Below are positions 12,378 to 23,625 of a DNA stretch of 64,000 bases, in pieces; positions within the stretch are counted from its first letter, which is position 1; the number at the start of each line of letters is the position of its first letter. The stretch is taken from contig NC_016462.1 in NCBI RefSeq assembly GCF_000226115.1, positions 992,001-1,056,000 on the forward strand. Direction: 5' to 3'. Below the pieces are notes generated by a model. It saw only the letters and a list, made by a program, of their open reading frames with translations, had not been told where the DNA came from and searched no databases. This DNA comes from Thermothielavioides terrestris NRRL 8126 (taxonomy: Eukaryota > Ascomycota > Sordariomycetes > Sordariales > Chaetomiaceae). The position numbers and the translations under genes are program-made.

Positions 12378-13733
12378 GGCGAAGAAGATGCCGGTGGAAT
12401 CCGTCTTATCCGGCTAATCTTGAGCCTCAAATGGAGTCAAGGTACGTAAACGCAGGCCAGTAGGAGGGTCCAAGCAGTGACTGCTTTAAGACACGCTATC
12501 GTTCTCGTTGAAGCATTCCACGGCCGATCTCGCGGGGTAACAATGCTCCAGGAAACCAGAACCGTGGCCAGCGACTGCGGAAACGGACGTGCTCAAGTCG
12601 TGGTGGAAGACCCCGTCCAGCGAGGTATGTAAAATTGCGTCGAGGTGAAGGTGCGAAGCAGATTGGGTGGCAACCTGCAGGAGGTTAAGAGAGCCACGCC
12701 CACTCCCACGTCATTCGCCTTGCGGTCGGTTTAGTAGGTCACTTGGGCATTGCAGGACCGGCACGCCCCGCATAAGTTAGGGTATCGCCGGCTTCCCTCC
12801 AGACAGGCAGTTGGAGTCATGAAACTCCATTTTTCATGGTCTGTCCGTACAGATAAGACCGAAGGTCCTCCTCTCAAGACTTCGACCAAAGGCAGAGCAG
12901 AGCGAACGAGGTTGTTGGTCTCCCACTTCCCTGCCGTTCTCTGAACAACAGCTTATCGGGAGAGTGGGGTGGTTCCGAGCTAAGGTTATCAGCCCCGCTC
13001 TCCCCGCTGCCCCGCCGTCGGCAGCCGCCGCTCGCCAGGAGCACCAGGACAAGGCTTTCGGGCGCTTCCAGGCCCTAACCCTGATTCCGTTGCTTTTGGT
13101 GCCCGGTTCCACTGACTTCCACTGACAGCATCAGCCAGTCCGACCGACACCAGGTAAGGTCAGGGAGGTAGGTGCGAGCCGCGTCACCGGGTTCACCCGA
13201 TCCAGGCACCGGCCAGACATAGGTTCCTTGGGGTAGTTGCGAACAAACGTCATGGAAACAGAGCTTCTACCCGCCTCGATTTTCGAAGAGAAACTCTCCC
13301 GGGGCGCCTCGACCTTCTTGCTTCCTCACCAGCGCCATGTAACAAGCAACGGCCCTCTCCACATGTCAGCTCAGACTGCCTCCATTGGCCTCCTTTTCAT
13401 CAATTGAAGTTGCCAGCTAGCCGACCGGGCAAACCATCGTCATTCGTTACCACTGGAAGGGGTTGATCCTGCCAGGGCGCTTGTAGGTATGTGGTCTCGG
13501 TATGCTCCTCCTGTTTCTTTCTGTCAAGTGTCAACCTAACCCATTAACAGCAAAAGCACTAGCATCCGAATCTCAGCTCTAGGGTTTGGACGACCATGAG
13601 AAAGAAAAGTCATAAACATTAAAACTAACGTTAGCTCGTTTCCATGTCTCTCATTACCCTCGTTATACTGCCCGGTCGAGCATAAACTGAATTCATTCCC
13701 CCCATGACCGTTTCTCGTTCATTCGTTCTCCCA
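12378..13733. other. Intergenic region, hxA to the DUF3712 gene
   Basis: The promoter of hxA lies on its left side and the 3' region of the DUF3712 gene on its right. No coding frame with family features. A 15-base match to the start of small-subunit rRNA at 13461-13475 is isolated. Confidence 0.5.
12392..12403. promoter_or_regulatory. Candidate UaY-type zinc-cluster site (CGG-N6-CCG) before hxA
   Basis: CGG, six bases, CCG, located 15 bp upstream of the xanthine dehydrogenase start on the minus strand. In Aspergillus, UaY induces purine genes through TCGG-N6-CCGA. The spacing here matches, but the outer T and A do not, and the position lies in the likely 5' leader. Confidence 0.3.
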
Positions 13734-15155
13734 TCAAAACTTGGATCGCAGGCTCCTCAAGCCCAACTTGAACAGATTCATGCGCATCGACCTCCCCACC
13801 GCCCTCATCACCGACCTCTTCCCCCCGGCGGCGCCGCCAGCCGCCGTCCCGTTCCCGCCGCCGCCAGCGGCATCCCAATGGCTGAGCATCTGCTCAAACA
13901 GGGTCTTATTCCCCAGCACCTCGCCGAGCGTGTCCAGCAGCGGCAGGTGCTGCGTGCCGTTCATCCCGCCGGCTAGCACGCCCTCGACGACGTCCAGCAG
14001 CAGCGAGGTGAGGGGGATGCGCATGGGGATGCGCTTGATGTTGAGCACGCCCTCGATGTAGGGGATGTGGCGGCCGTAGTTGACGGTGGCGTTGCCGCGC
14101 GAGTGCAGCTCGACGACGCCGTCGGCCAGCGCGGCCTGCTGCGAGGCCAGCACGGCCGCCAGGTTGGGCACCAGCTGGTCGAAGTAGAACTCCCCCTCGA
14201 AGTAGGGCGTGTTGTTGCCCGGCCGCAGGTCCAGGTCGTACAGGTGCACCAGCCCCAGGTTGACGTCGCCCGCCAGGATGTTGAACGACACGTTGCCCAG
14301 CCCCAGCGTGATCACGCCCGCGTTGGGAATCAGCAAGTGGCCCCGCAGGTTGTACCCAGTCGCCGGGTCCGGCGGGATCGTGAACTGCATGTCCTGCACC
14401 CCGAACCCCGCAAGGTAGTTCAGCCCGGGCACCTTGACCGTCTTGTCCAGGCTGACGTCGTAGTGCAGCGCGCCGAGGTGCGCGCTGAGCTGGTCGGCCT
14501 TGAGCCGGAGGTCGACCGTCTCGTTGTCGAAGAACTGGTTGAACCAGGCGGTTATCTGCGTCTGGTTGAGCACCTGGACGGTCTGCTCGGGGATCGAGAC
14601 GTTGGTCAGGTGGTGGACGTGTTGCTCTGGCATCTGCAGCGTCAAGAAGGGGCCCTTGGCGTCGGAGTCGTCGTGGTCGGGGTCGGCGGGCGGCTGGTAG
14701 AGGCTGAGCGCCAGGGGATCGATCTTGACGCCGAGTGGCGTGTCCAGGGAGGTGTCCATGGACATGTTCAGATGGGTCGGGGCGGTGAAGTTGAGGGCGC
14801 CGCTTATTACGGGCAGCTCCTGGCTCTTGACGACGTTCCTGATGATGGCCGGGATAATGACTTTGAATCTTTGGTCTGCTTGTCAGCCAGCCGTTCAGAC
14901 CGCACTTCTGAAGGCGCATACTTACATGATCGGTAACAAGATGGCCAGCAAGATGATCACCGCGATGAGGTGAGCCCACCAGAACCGCCGGAAGTGCTGC
15001 TTTACTTTCTGCCACTTGGAGGCACCGACCGGCGCGTCCTGCTTTTCGTGGACGCCATCGTCCACCGAAGAGGCGTCGTCGAGGACGTTCTCAGGCCGGG
15101 CGTCCGCTACCTTGGCGGCAGAGCTCTCCGGCGGTCCTGTAGTCGTCGTGGCCAT
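13734..15155 (-). CDS. DUF3712 single-pass membrane protein
   Basis: Fungal membrane protein of unknown function. Exons 15155-14926 and about 14868-13734 give 454 aa. A hydrophilic N-terminus of about 50 residues is followed by a basic stretch and one transmembrane helix (AHLIAVIILLAILLPI). A long region on the far side of the membrane carries several NxT/NxS sequons. Its repeated beta-rich pattern (VPGLNYLAGFGVQDMQFTI, NAGVITLGLGNVSFNI) is typical of DUF3712, a family distantly like LEA-type lipid-binding folds. The tail is Gly/Ala-rich and then basic. The minus-strand frame continues above the ATG at 15155 only to a GTG, so 15155 is the start chosen. The intron acceptor (AAG at 14869) is the only one that keeps frame. 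A vacuolar or plasma-membrane site is my inference. Confidence 0.8.
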
Positions 15156-16195
15156 GGTCTTGCTGCGACGATGGCTCTTAGACACTGCGCTGCTTGAGCC
15201 ACGGCCTCAGGGGTTGGCGAGCGACGGCGACAACAGACACAGGCTCCGTCAAGGCGTACGGCCCGCCTGATGAATGGCTGCCCAACAAACAAAGACGACG
15301 CTTTTGCCATGGTAAGCTAGCGCAAATCTTTGTGATCCCGGCTAACAGGTGCACTAGTGTAGTTGGGTAGGTTGGCAACACCAAGGCGAAGAATCCCCGA
15401 TGCAACCCCCACCGGAACATCACGATGCATGCCGGGGGTGGAGAGCGCCGCCCACCGGTTCGGCCTCGAAAGGGATTAGCTTGCGACGCGGCTTTTGATT
15501 ATCTCGGGTCCCGGAGTGCCTCGACAGCCCAGGCACAAGGGACTTCCCGCCGTATGACTCGGTCTTCCCCGCATTCCCCGCATTCTTGGGATTGCCGAGG
15601 CTCATTGAGGACGGATAGCTGCTGTGGGCAAGCATGCTATTTGCTGGGAGGATCTCGGAACAATCTCGTTCTGGTGAAGCGTCAAGCGAGCGGTGTAAGT
15701 CGACGTCCAGGGTGGATGGATGGCTTGTGACAATGCATGCCAAAGAAGCATCCACGAACGGCAGAGATTTCGGGAGCTGGAAGTGAGTTTGGAATTGCAA
15801 TCTCTGCCGTTAGGCTGAGTTAGGCGATGTTATTGCGTGGTTCAACCAGATGTGTGGATAGGGGGAAGCAAATCCTGGTAGCGGTCCATTCTCAGAGAAG
15901 ACACCATCGAGTCGTAGATAGCCATTTTTCCAGTAAACACGAACACGTCCATTGTCGTGTGTTGTTCCGTGGTACAGTATATGCACATACAATGTTGTTG
16001 TACTAATCAGAGTCCAAATTCAATTAGAGACCAAATCACTCCGCCCGAACGGTCATGAGTAGTCTCTCTTCCAAGACTACCTACGGAGCCGCGTACTCCC
16101 ATGGACTGATTCAGCATTAGATGCGTATGACGCTATTACTCATGAAACCACATTACTCGTCCCTTCGTCATCGTCAACCTTTATCCCGCCGCAAC
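15156..16195. other. Intergenic region, DUF3712 gene to secreted repeat protein
   Basis: About 1 kb between two minus-strand genes. The last 600 bp is relatively AT-rich. No frame with recognisable features. Confidence 0.5.
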
Positions 16196-18424
16196 CTACC
16201 GCTTGCCCACAAACTCCTTGAGGACGGCGTGGACGAGGTCGGCAATGGTTGCCACGAGCTGTAAGCAGCATGTGTAAGCCAAGAGTCAACACCCACAGAA
16301 CAAGCGATTCAGAAAACATACCGGTGTAGCATCATCAATCAGCTCCGACGTCTGCGACACAAACGTCTGGCTCAGCAGCAAGCCCGCATTATTGACCAGA
16401 CCCACGATAGCCTTAATACTGCTCGGCGTCAGCAGCGGCAAGATCTGATCCACAATGCCCTGAACATCAATCTTCTTGACCGCGTCCAGCAGCGGCTTGA
16501 CGGCCGCCAGCAGCCCTGCCAAGTCAATCCCGCCCAACTCCTTCAGCAACGGCGCGAGGGTAGCCAGCAGGCCCTTGAGATCGACCTCGTCGAGCGCGGC
16601 GACCAGCGGCACCGCGCCGCCGACGAGCGTCTGCGTCTCGTTGACGAAGCCCGCCGTCAGCAGGGCCTCGGCGTTGTCCAGCAGGCCGATGATGCCCTTG
16701 ATCGAATCCGCGGTGAGCAGGGGGCTGACGGCGGCCAGCAGGCCCTGCAGGTCGAGCTTGCCGAGCTCGCCCAGCAGCGGCGACAGCTGCGCGAGCAGCG
16801 GCGAGACCTGCTTCAGCAGGCTGGCCAGGTCGATCTGGCTCAGCGCGTCGAGCAGCGGCTGTAGTTGCTTGATCAGGCCGCTGAGGTTGACTTCGGCGAG
16901 GGCCGAGACCAGCGGCACCGCGTCGCTGATCAGCGTCTTGGTTTGTCCCACGAAGTCGGTTGTTAGAAGGCTCTCGGCGTTGCCCAGCAGGCCGATGATG
17001 CCCTTGATGGAGTCGGAGGTGAGCAGGGGGCTGACGGCGGCCAGCAGATCCTTGAGATCGAGCTTGCCGAGCTCCTCCAGCAGAGGGCCGACCTGGGCGA
17101 GGAGACCTTTGAGGTCGACCTGGCCGAGGCTGTCGAGCAGTGGGCCGGCGGTGGTCAGCAGGGACTTGAGGCTGTTGACAGTGTCTTGCGTCAACAGGTC
17201 CTCCGCGTTCTGCAGGAGGCCGACGATGCCTTGAATGGATTCCTTCGTGAGCAGGGGCGAGACGGCGTCGAGGATCCCTTCGAGATCTAGACCTTGAAGC
17301 TTGTCGAGTAGGGGGCCAACAGATTTCAAGAGGTCACTGAGTTCCTTGACAGTGTCGGCCGTCAATAGAGCCTCGGCGTTACCCAGCAAGGTGACAATGC
17401 CTTGGATAGACTCCTTCGTGAGAAGCGGCGAGACGGCATCCAGGATGCCTTCAAGATCCAGGCCCTGGAGCTTGTCAAGCAGTGGACCAACAGATGTCAG
17501 GAGACCACTAAGCTGCTTGACGGTATCGGCCGTCAGCAGAGCCTCGGCGTTACCTAGCAAGGTGACGATGCCTTGGATAGACTCCTTGGTAAGCAGCGGC
17601 TCCACGGCATCCAACAGGCCGGCAAGATCCAACCCGCTGAGCTTGTCCAGCAGGGGCTCGACCTTGTCGAGCAAGGGCCCCAGCTCGCTCAGCAGCGGCG
17701 CCACGCCGCCGATGAGCGTGGAGGTCTGGTTCACGAACGACGGCGTGAGCAGCGCCGCGCCGTTGGTCAGCAGCGACTGGATGTCGTTGAGGTTCTGGTC
17801 GGACAGCAGCTTGAGCGCGGCGCCGACCAGGGCGGGCAGGTCGACGCCCTGGAGCTCGTCCAGCAGGCCCTTGAGGTCGATCTCGCTGAGCAGGTCGAGC
17901 AGCGGCGCGCCCTTCTTCAGGAGGTCCTGGATCAGCGCCGGCGCCGGCGGCTGCAGCGCCTGGCCGAGGTAGACCATCGCATCGTGGAAGCCTTGGAGGA
18001 ACTCGGCAGTGAGCAGGCCCTCGAGCGCCTTGAGCAGCGCGGGAAGGTCTTCGAGGGTTTTGAGGAGACCGCTGAGCAGGTCGCCCAGGTCGCCGGTGCC
18101 GAGGAGGTCTGGGATGCTGATGCCGCCGTTGGAGGAGGAGCCGGAGCCGGAGCCTGAACTGGAACCGGAACCGGAGGATGTTGTTGTTGTAGTGCTGTTT
18201 GCCCTCTTGAATTTCAGGGAGAAGTCGCGTGCCTGTAGCTGCTGGCTCCGAAGCAGGGCATTGAGCTCCGTCAGGGCGTCTGTCAGTTCCGACTTGGGAA
18301 CAATCGCGAGGTTGTGTTTCTCCAGGAGCGCAACAAGCTCTCCAGGCGATAGTTGGTCGACGGACTGGCGAGCGAAGAGGCCGACGGGGGCCAGGGCCGC
18401 AACAAGCAGCTTAGAAAACCGCAT
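16196..18424 (-). CDS. Secreted protein of tandem leucine-rich amphipathic repeats
   Basis: Not recognised as a named family. Exons 18424-16322 and 16258-16196 give 721 aa. The N-terminus is a typical signal peptide (MRFSKLLVAALAPVGLFA). A short mature N-terminal domain and a Ser/Gly/Thr linker (about residues 75-100) follow. The remainder is roughly ten divergent repeats of about 55-60 residues whose core reads LLDKLxGLDLxGLLDAV, PLLTxESIxGIxxLLGNAExLLT. The two central copies are almost identical, a 57-residue (171 bp) unit. The short last exon ends in a helix (LVATIADLVHAVLKEFVGKR). The pattern predicts an all-helical, strongly amphipathic rod or solenoid. It resembles bacterial DUF1641-type leucine repeats only loosely. 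No transmembrane segment or GPI signal is evident, so it is probably released to the wall or medium. Confidence 0.8.
17236..17580 (-). repeat. Near-identical 171-bp tandem coding repeats
   Basis: Two adjacent 171-bp units inside the secreted repeat protein gene are nearly identical in DNA, while the outer units have diverged. This suggests recent unequal exchange or conversion at the centre of the array. Both units keep frame. Confidence 0.75.
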
Positions 18425-19059
18425 GTTGGCGTATTATTGGCGCTGAGCCGAGGGCAAAGGCTCAAGGACCGGGTCTCAGGGACTACACCGTCCGGTGCTG
18501 GCGGGTCAGGGAGGACGTCGAGAGTGAGCTCGAGCAGAACACGCCGCAGAATGGACCCAGGCAGGTGATAGCAAGGCCTTTGAAGACTTTATCGAACCTG
18601 GGCTAGGGTCTTCGGCAGCACATGGCACGAATTCTAGCCAGTCTGGCTGCATCGGGCGAACTGCCTTCAAGAACCGGGTGTGGACCCAGCATCGACCCCT
18701 GCCCACACCCCTCCCCTGAGCCAACTTTGTCTGACAGAACCTCGGCCAAGATCTGGGGTATACTAACTAACTAAGATACCCCCATCTTTCCCCGCACGCT
18801 TCAATGGAGCGATGTTACCCTCCCCGCAAGTTGTTATGGGCCTCCCTGGCCCGTACCCATACTGTGTTGTGGGCCCAGTTCGTCGAGCGGTGCAGCCTCG
18901 TTGAGATATTTTCGAGCTAGCACGCAGTAAGGGAACATGTCCCTGAGTTCCGTAACGGTGTTTCTACGCGGCACACCATAACTATGCAGTAAGACGTTAC
19001 AATGACAACTTCACATGTTTCTCGAAGAGTCGTTGGTATGATGGATGTAGCCGGAATCC
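18425..19059. other. Intergenic region, secreted repeat protein promoter and Sec14 gene 3' side
   Basis: The left part is the likely promoter of the secreted repeat protein. No other feature seen. Confidence 0.5.
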
Positions 19060-20306
19060 CTATTGTGCCGCCTTGTAGTCCACAGCGCCGGTAGCGCCAA
19101 GCACGCCGGCTCTGTCGTAGTACGATCTGGCTCGAATGTAGGGATCCAAGTCCCAGTAGGCCTCGGCCAGCTTCTTGGCCATGTGCCGTCTCTCGGCCAC
19201 CTTCTGCACCGAAGCTACCGACTTCGGCTCCAACGACGCCCACTCGACCGACAGCTGCTCAAACTGGCGGACCAGCTCGGCCCGTGCCGCCTCGACGTCT
19301 GCCTTCTTCTCCGACTGCATCCGCTCGTTCTCCCCGGCAACCGGCTCGATGTAGCTGTACTCCCAGCTGTCCTTGCCGCCGTAGCAGCTCTGCAGGTTCT
19401 CCTGCTCGATGAAGCGCGCGAGATCCGCGTTGCTGTTGGTGAAGTTGATCTTGGAGGCGATCACCGGGTCGAGCCACGGTCTGACGATCTTCCAGACGCC
19501 TGCGACACGGTTAGATGACTACATCAGAAAGATGAATTTCAATTGAAACCGAAGGAGGAGCGGGGGGGGGACAGACCCCAGAAGACGAAGGGCGCGTTGT
19601 GAACGAGCACCACGCCCAGATACTCGGGGTATCTCGCTTCAAAGACCTGCACCAGGAACTTGACGACGTGAAAGTCCATGTTCTTGAGCCCAAAGCCGGT
19701 GAGATCGAAGATGAGACACGCCTTCTCATCCGGGTACCGGATCATGGTCCGGATGGTCTCGATGTTGTGCAGGATGAACGCCTCCATGGCCTCGGGCGAC
19801 TGCAGCTTGGGGTCGTGCAGGCGGACCTTGATGACGAAGACGGGGCGGCGCTCGCGGTCGGCGCCGCGCACGTAGGCCTTGCCGGAGCGGTACTGGGCCA
19901 GGAAGCTCTCCTCGTCGGCGGACCGCGCCGCGGCCAGCCCGACGCTGTCGCCCTTGGCCACGATGTCCTCCTCGAGCCGCCGCTCGTGGCGCCAGTTGAC
20001 GGCGGACACGAGCATGGCCATGGCCTCGTCGACGTCCCACTTGCGCGCCCGCAGGAAGCGCAGCACCAGCACGTCCGGGTGGTCGGCCAGGATGAAGCTC
20101 CATAGCCGCCGCCGGAACACGTCGGCGGACTTGTCGCTGAGGTGCTGCTGCAGCTCCCGCGTCCGGTCGGGCGTCTTGTGCTTGACGCTCTCCTCGACGC
20201 CGCAGAGACGCAGGATATGGATCCACGCCTCTTGCAGCTTGCCCTCCTCCTCCGCCGTCAGGTTGTCCAGGTATCCGGTCTGAGCGGTTACACTGCTTAG
20301 AGTCAT
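19060..20306 (-). CDS. Sec14-like CRAL-TRIO phosphatidylinositol transfer protein (CSR1 type)
   Basis: Predicted cytosolic lipid transfer protein that exchanges phosphatidylinositol with a second lipid between membranes. Exons 20306-19578 region (donor at 19577) and 19499-19060 give 389 aa. The N-terminal CRAL-TRIO-N helices include LRFLRARKWDVDEAMAMLVSAVNWR. The lipid-binding domain follows, with KACLIFDLTGFGLKNMD, VVKFLVQVFEARYPEYLGVVLVHNAP and, after the intron, WKIVRPWLDPVIASKINFTN. The C-terminus is helical and charged, as in CSR1/SFH2-like proteins. The intron leaves FVFWG-VWKIV in frame, which fixes the join. It lies next to the Baeyer-Villiger monooxygenase in the same orientation, but its own upstream region has none of the palindromes found in that cluster, so I do not count it as a member. 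Confidence 0.9.
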
Positions 20307-21082
20307 GTTGAAGCCTTCTTATGACAAGATGCCGACTGAATGAGAGGTGAGAGGCTGACGATGCAAAGCGGGCGCTTTAAGGCAGGTTGTTTGTGAAGAT
20401 ATCTTCCGACAATGCCGTGTCGATGAGAGGTGAGTGAGCGGGCAGCGAGGCTCTTTTAGGGCTCCTGAACTGGGACTTGACGCTTCTGACTGCTATCCTT
20501 TCATTATTCGCACTGACTCAGCACGTCATGTGTCGAGGCATCGATGTCAGGTACGTTGTGTTCACACAGGCCTTCCTGGGCGGAGGCAGGATACCGAGGC
20601 AGAGGTTGGAGGGTTCGGAAGGCCACCCCTATTCCGGACATTGGGATCGCCGGTTCTGCGCTACTGCACCCTACTGCACCCTACTGCACCCCGCACATGC
20701 GCTGAAGATCCCGGCCCGCCAAGCAAACAAAGCGGGTGGGTCAGTTTGGGGAAGGACGGCTGAGGCTGGAGTGCTTGATGAGAATGCGACTGGCCGTGTG
20801 GTTTCGAACGCTTCCTGAACTACTACAGGGTCTACTAGCCTTGATTTCAGACACTAAATCAAGGACTCGGGACGGTCTGAGATGAATTTGCGGAGCGAGG
20901 GAAGTATTGCTGTACTGCGAGATAAGCGAGTCCCCCAATCATCGATGGGCTGCGAGTCAGGGTTTTGCTTTTTTTAGAAAAATGCCCAGGTAATTTCCTT
21001 GGCCATAATTACCCCTGAGTGTACGGAATACACTACACTGTACACGTACGCTGGAGTTATCGACAATGACCCAAAACCATGC
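20307..21082. other. Intergenic region, Sec14 gene promoter and monooxygenase 3' side
   Basis: It contains three tandem copies of CTACTGCACC at about 20662-20691. No CGG-N7-CCG site was found. No coding potential seen. Confidence 0.5.
20662..20692. repeat. Short tandem repeat, CTACTGCACC x3
   Basis: Three perfect head-to-tail copies of a 10-bp unit, in the region upstream of the Sec14-like gene. Confidence 0.8.
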
Positions 21083-22582
21083 CTACGAGAACTCCAAATC
21101 GGCGTCAAGACTCCCCCACTTGGCCCTCGCCATATCCGCGAAGTAATTCGTCTTGGGCGCCCAGACCCCCGTCCCGCCCTTGGGCAGCACCTCCCTCACA
21201 TTCTTCAGGTAGGTCGACGTCAGGCTCATCATGGACTTCTCTGGCATGGGCGCGCGCACGCGCGGCACGGCGACCTGGGCTCCCGTCTCGCGCATGCGGC
21301 GCAGCACGCGCACGAGCAGGCGCGCGCTGACGTCGGCGCCAAGCGTCCACGAGGCGGCCTCGTAGCCAGTCAGGAACAGCAGGTTGGGCACGTCCTGCAG
21401 CATGGCGGAGCGCCAGGCGAAGCGGTCGCACCAGCGCACGGGCGGGCCGCCGTCGACGCGGAAGGCGATGCCGCCGCCGAAGCGCAGGCGCAGCCCCGTC
21501 GCGGTGACGATCACGTCCGGGCGCAGCGCCGCGACGCTGCCGCCGGGGTTCAGCTCGATGGCGTCCGCCGTGACCGTGCGGATCGTGCCCGTCGCCACGT
21601 CCGCCTTGCCCGACCGCAGCGCGGCGAAGAAGTCGCCGTCCACGCAGGCGCAGAAGCGCTGCTCCCAGGGGTTGTACCGCGGGCGGAAGTGCGGGTCCCA
21701 CGGGATGTGCGGCGGCAGCTGGCGCTGCGTGGCGCGCCGGATCACGATCTTGGCCAGGCCCGGCCAGGTGCGGCAGAACCAGGTCCTCAGGTGGCCGGTC
21801 ACCAGCCAGAACATGCGGCTGAGGTAGTGGGCGGCGGCGGCGGGCAGCACGGCGAAGAGCAAAGCCGTGATGAGCCCGTTGGAGGGCAGCGAGAAGATGT
21901 AGCCCGGGCTGCGCTGCAGCATGGTGACGTGCTTGGCGGTCTCGGCCATGGCGGGGAGCAGGGTGACGGCGGTGGCGCCGCTGCCGATGATGACGACGTT
22001 CTTGTTGGTGTAGTCGTAGTCCTTGGGCCAGAACTGCGGGTGGATGACCTTGCCGGCGAAGCGGTCGATGCCGGGGATCTCGGTCTCGAGCGGCTTCTCG
22101 TAGTCGTAGTAGCCGGTGCCGAGCAGCACGAAGCGCGCGCGGAAGGTGGCGGGCTGATCCCGCCCGGCCACGGCAACCTGCAGCTCCCAGTTCTTGTCGG
22201 CCGAGCTCCAGTTGGCCGACACGACGCTGTGGTCGTAGAGAATGTGGTGGTCGATGCCCTGCGACTGGGCGGCCTGGGTCATGTAGGCTTTGATCTGGTC
22301 GCCGGACGCGAGCGTGGACTTGTGCTTCCACGGATACCAGGGGAAGCCAAACGTGAAGATGTCCGAGTCGGAGCGGATGCCGGGATAGCGGAACAAGTCC
22401 CATGTCCCTCCGAGCGAGCTCCGTCTCTCGAGGATGGCGTAGGTCGTATCGGCGGGGCCTTCGGTTTGGATGCGGTATGCGGCGTTGATGCCGGAGATGC
22501 CCGCTCCGATGATGAGGATGTCAAAGAATAGGCCGTCATCGGGCCGCCCATTTGGGATGCCGTTGGGGATGCCGTTGGCCAT
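21083..22582 (-). CDS. Baeyer-Villiger-type flavin monooxygenase
   Basis: Single exon, 499 aa. Predicted FAD- and NADPH-dependent monooxygenase converting a ketone to an ester or lactone. Two dinucleotide-binding motifs are visible: GAGISG at residues 26-31 for FAD and IGSGATA near 199-205 for NADPH. Between them, FAGKVIHPQFW at 175-185 matches the type I Baeyer-Villiger fingerprint FxGxxxHxxxW exactly. ERRSSLGGTWDLFRYPGIRSDSD-type flavin contacts lie near 52-73. The minus-strand frame begins further up with a GTG, so the ATG at 22582 is the start. It heads a minus-strand run with the esterase and the SDR, and two CGG-N7-CCG palindromes lie about 350-400 bp upstream. Substrate is not predictable; steroid, cyclic and long-chain ketone enzymes all share these motifs. 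Confidence 0.93.
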   Translation of the reverse strand: MANGIPNGIPNGRPDDGLFFDILIIGAGISGINAAYRIQTEGPADTTYAILERRSSLGGTWDLFRYPGIRSDSDIFTFGFPWYPWKHKSTLASGDQIKAYMTQAAQSQGIDHHILYDHSVVSANWSSADKNWELQVAVAGRDQPATFRARFVLLGTGYYDYEKPLETEIPGIDRFAGKVIHPQFWPKDYDYTNKNVVIIGSGATAVTLLPAMAETAKHVTMLQRSPGYIFSLPSNGLITALLFAVLPAAAAHYLSRMFWLVTGHLRTWFCRTWPGLAKIVIRRATQRQLPPHIPWDPHFRPRYNPWEQRFCACVDGDFFAALRSGKADVATGTIRTVTADAIELNPGGSVAALRPDVIVTATGLRLRFGGGIAFRVDGGPPVRWCDRFAWRSAMLQDVPNLLFLTGYEAASWTLGADVSARLLVRVLRRMRETGAQVAVPRVRAPMPEKSMMSLTSTYLKNVREVLPKGGTGVWAPKTNYFADMARAKWGSLDADLEFS

Positions 22583-22929
22583 GTGGACGCGGCGAGACAC
22601 AGGAAGTCTGATGAATCAAAGTGGTGGTTTTGGAGGACTGGCGGTTTTTTTGCATAGACGCTTCACCCCTTCCACTTTTCTGTGTGTTTCTGGGAGTAAA
22701 AAGCAGCTGGTTAAGACATAGATTCAAAGATATCATGATCTGGAAGGTGTGCGTTGGATGCTTTGCAGTTTCTAGAGCGGAGAGCGAGCCTCGGCTTGTG
22801 GTTTTCTTCCGTCCATGCATTACGGGTACCCACAACTCTGATATTGCGGTAGTTGTACATACACGCGTCATTAACGTCTGCCGGGCGGCAACTCGATGCG
22901 CCTCGCAAGGTGACTTACGAATGAACTAG

Positions 22930-22942
22930 CGGGATCTCGCCG
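22930..22942. promoter_or_regulatory. CGG-N7-CCG site 1 upstream of monooxygenase
   Basis: Zinc-cluster type inverted triplets with a 7-bp spacer (CGG GATCTCG CCG), about 350 bp above the monooxygenase start. The arms do not extend beyond the triplets. Confidence 0.45.
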
Positions 22943-22966
22943 ACGTCGAGGAGACGGCTCATGGGT

Positions 22967-22987
22967 CCATCGGAAAAGACCCGATGG
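22967..22987. promoter_or_regulatory. CGG-N7-CCG site 2 upstream of monooxygenase, 7-bp arms
   Basis: Perfect inverted repeat CCATCGG, 7 bp, CCGATGG, lying 41 bp beyond site 1. The long perfect arms make chance less likely than for bare triplets. Confidence 0.5.
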
Positions 22988-23625
22988 GCTCGGCAATCTG
23001 ACCAAGTAGTTTGTTCTGTACAGTGAACGTCAGCTGCAGTAGTCATGGCGGAACGGGACATCGCAAGCTTCTACAGGTTGGGCCAGACTTTGCGAACCGC
23101 TGCCGCTCGGAAAGACTAGTAACCCCAGTCTAGGGAGCAAAGGCAGGCAACATGACATCACACGCTGCGGTACTGTAGTCCGTATAACTACAAGTGTACA
23201 TACCCTGCTTCCATGACTGTCTGCAAACCTGGCGCATTCCGAACTCGGGAGTCGGAAGCTAAGCCTGGAGGGGGAAGTAATGCCGAGCGAGTGTAGTGAA
23301 GAGAGGAGCCAATTTGGAAATACCCCAGTGTAGCCATCACAGTGAACGCGGAAAGCAATGCACACGGTGTTATCCCCTCTGCTTTCTCCGCACGACGCCG
23401 AAAATCTTGAACCTTGGACTCATTCTACACCAACCTCACCTCCATTACCGGACAACGGGCACGCAACGGCCTCGGCACTCTTCTTCGGCCTGGCTTCATT
23501 GTCATGTGAAGATACCAGTTCAGAGAAACGAAAGTTTACGAACTCCATCCATTGCTAACCCAAGGTTTCCTAGCATAGTGTACTTGTGTATGTTGCCGTC
23601 CGCGACTCCGCAAAGGCACCCCTGC

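Larger units (their letters stand above)
22583..23625. other. Upstream region of the Baeyer-Villiger monooxygenase
   Basis: About 1 kb. It contains two CGG-N7-CCG sites, 41 bp apart, listed separately. No coding frame of note. Confidence 0.5.

Noticed and set aside
13461..13475. 15-base match to the conserved start of small-subunit rRNA (GGTTGATCCTGCCAG)
   Set aside because: The match stops at both ends, and the following bases do not continue as rRNA. Taken as chance or at most a tiny fragment.
19060..20306. Sec14-like gene as a sixth member of the oxidative cluster
   Set aside because: Same orientation and adjacent, but its upstream region has no CGG-N7-CCG and its role is housekeeping lipid transfer.
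20999..22531. 510-codon open frame on the + strand
   Set aside because: It lies antisense to the Baeyer-Villiger monooxygenase and is rich in Arg, Ala and Gly, as GC-rich shadow frames are. No motif.
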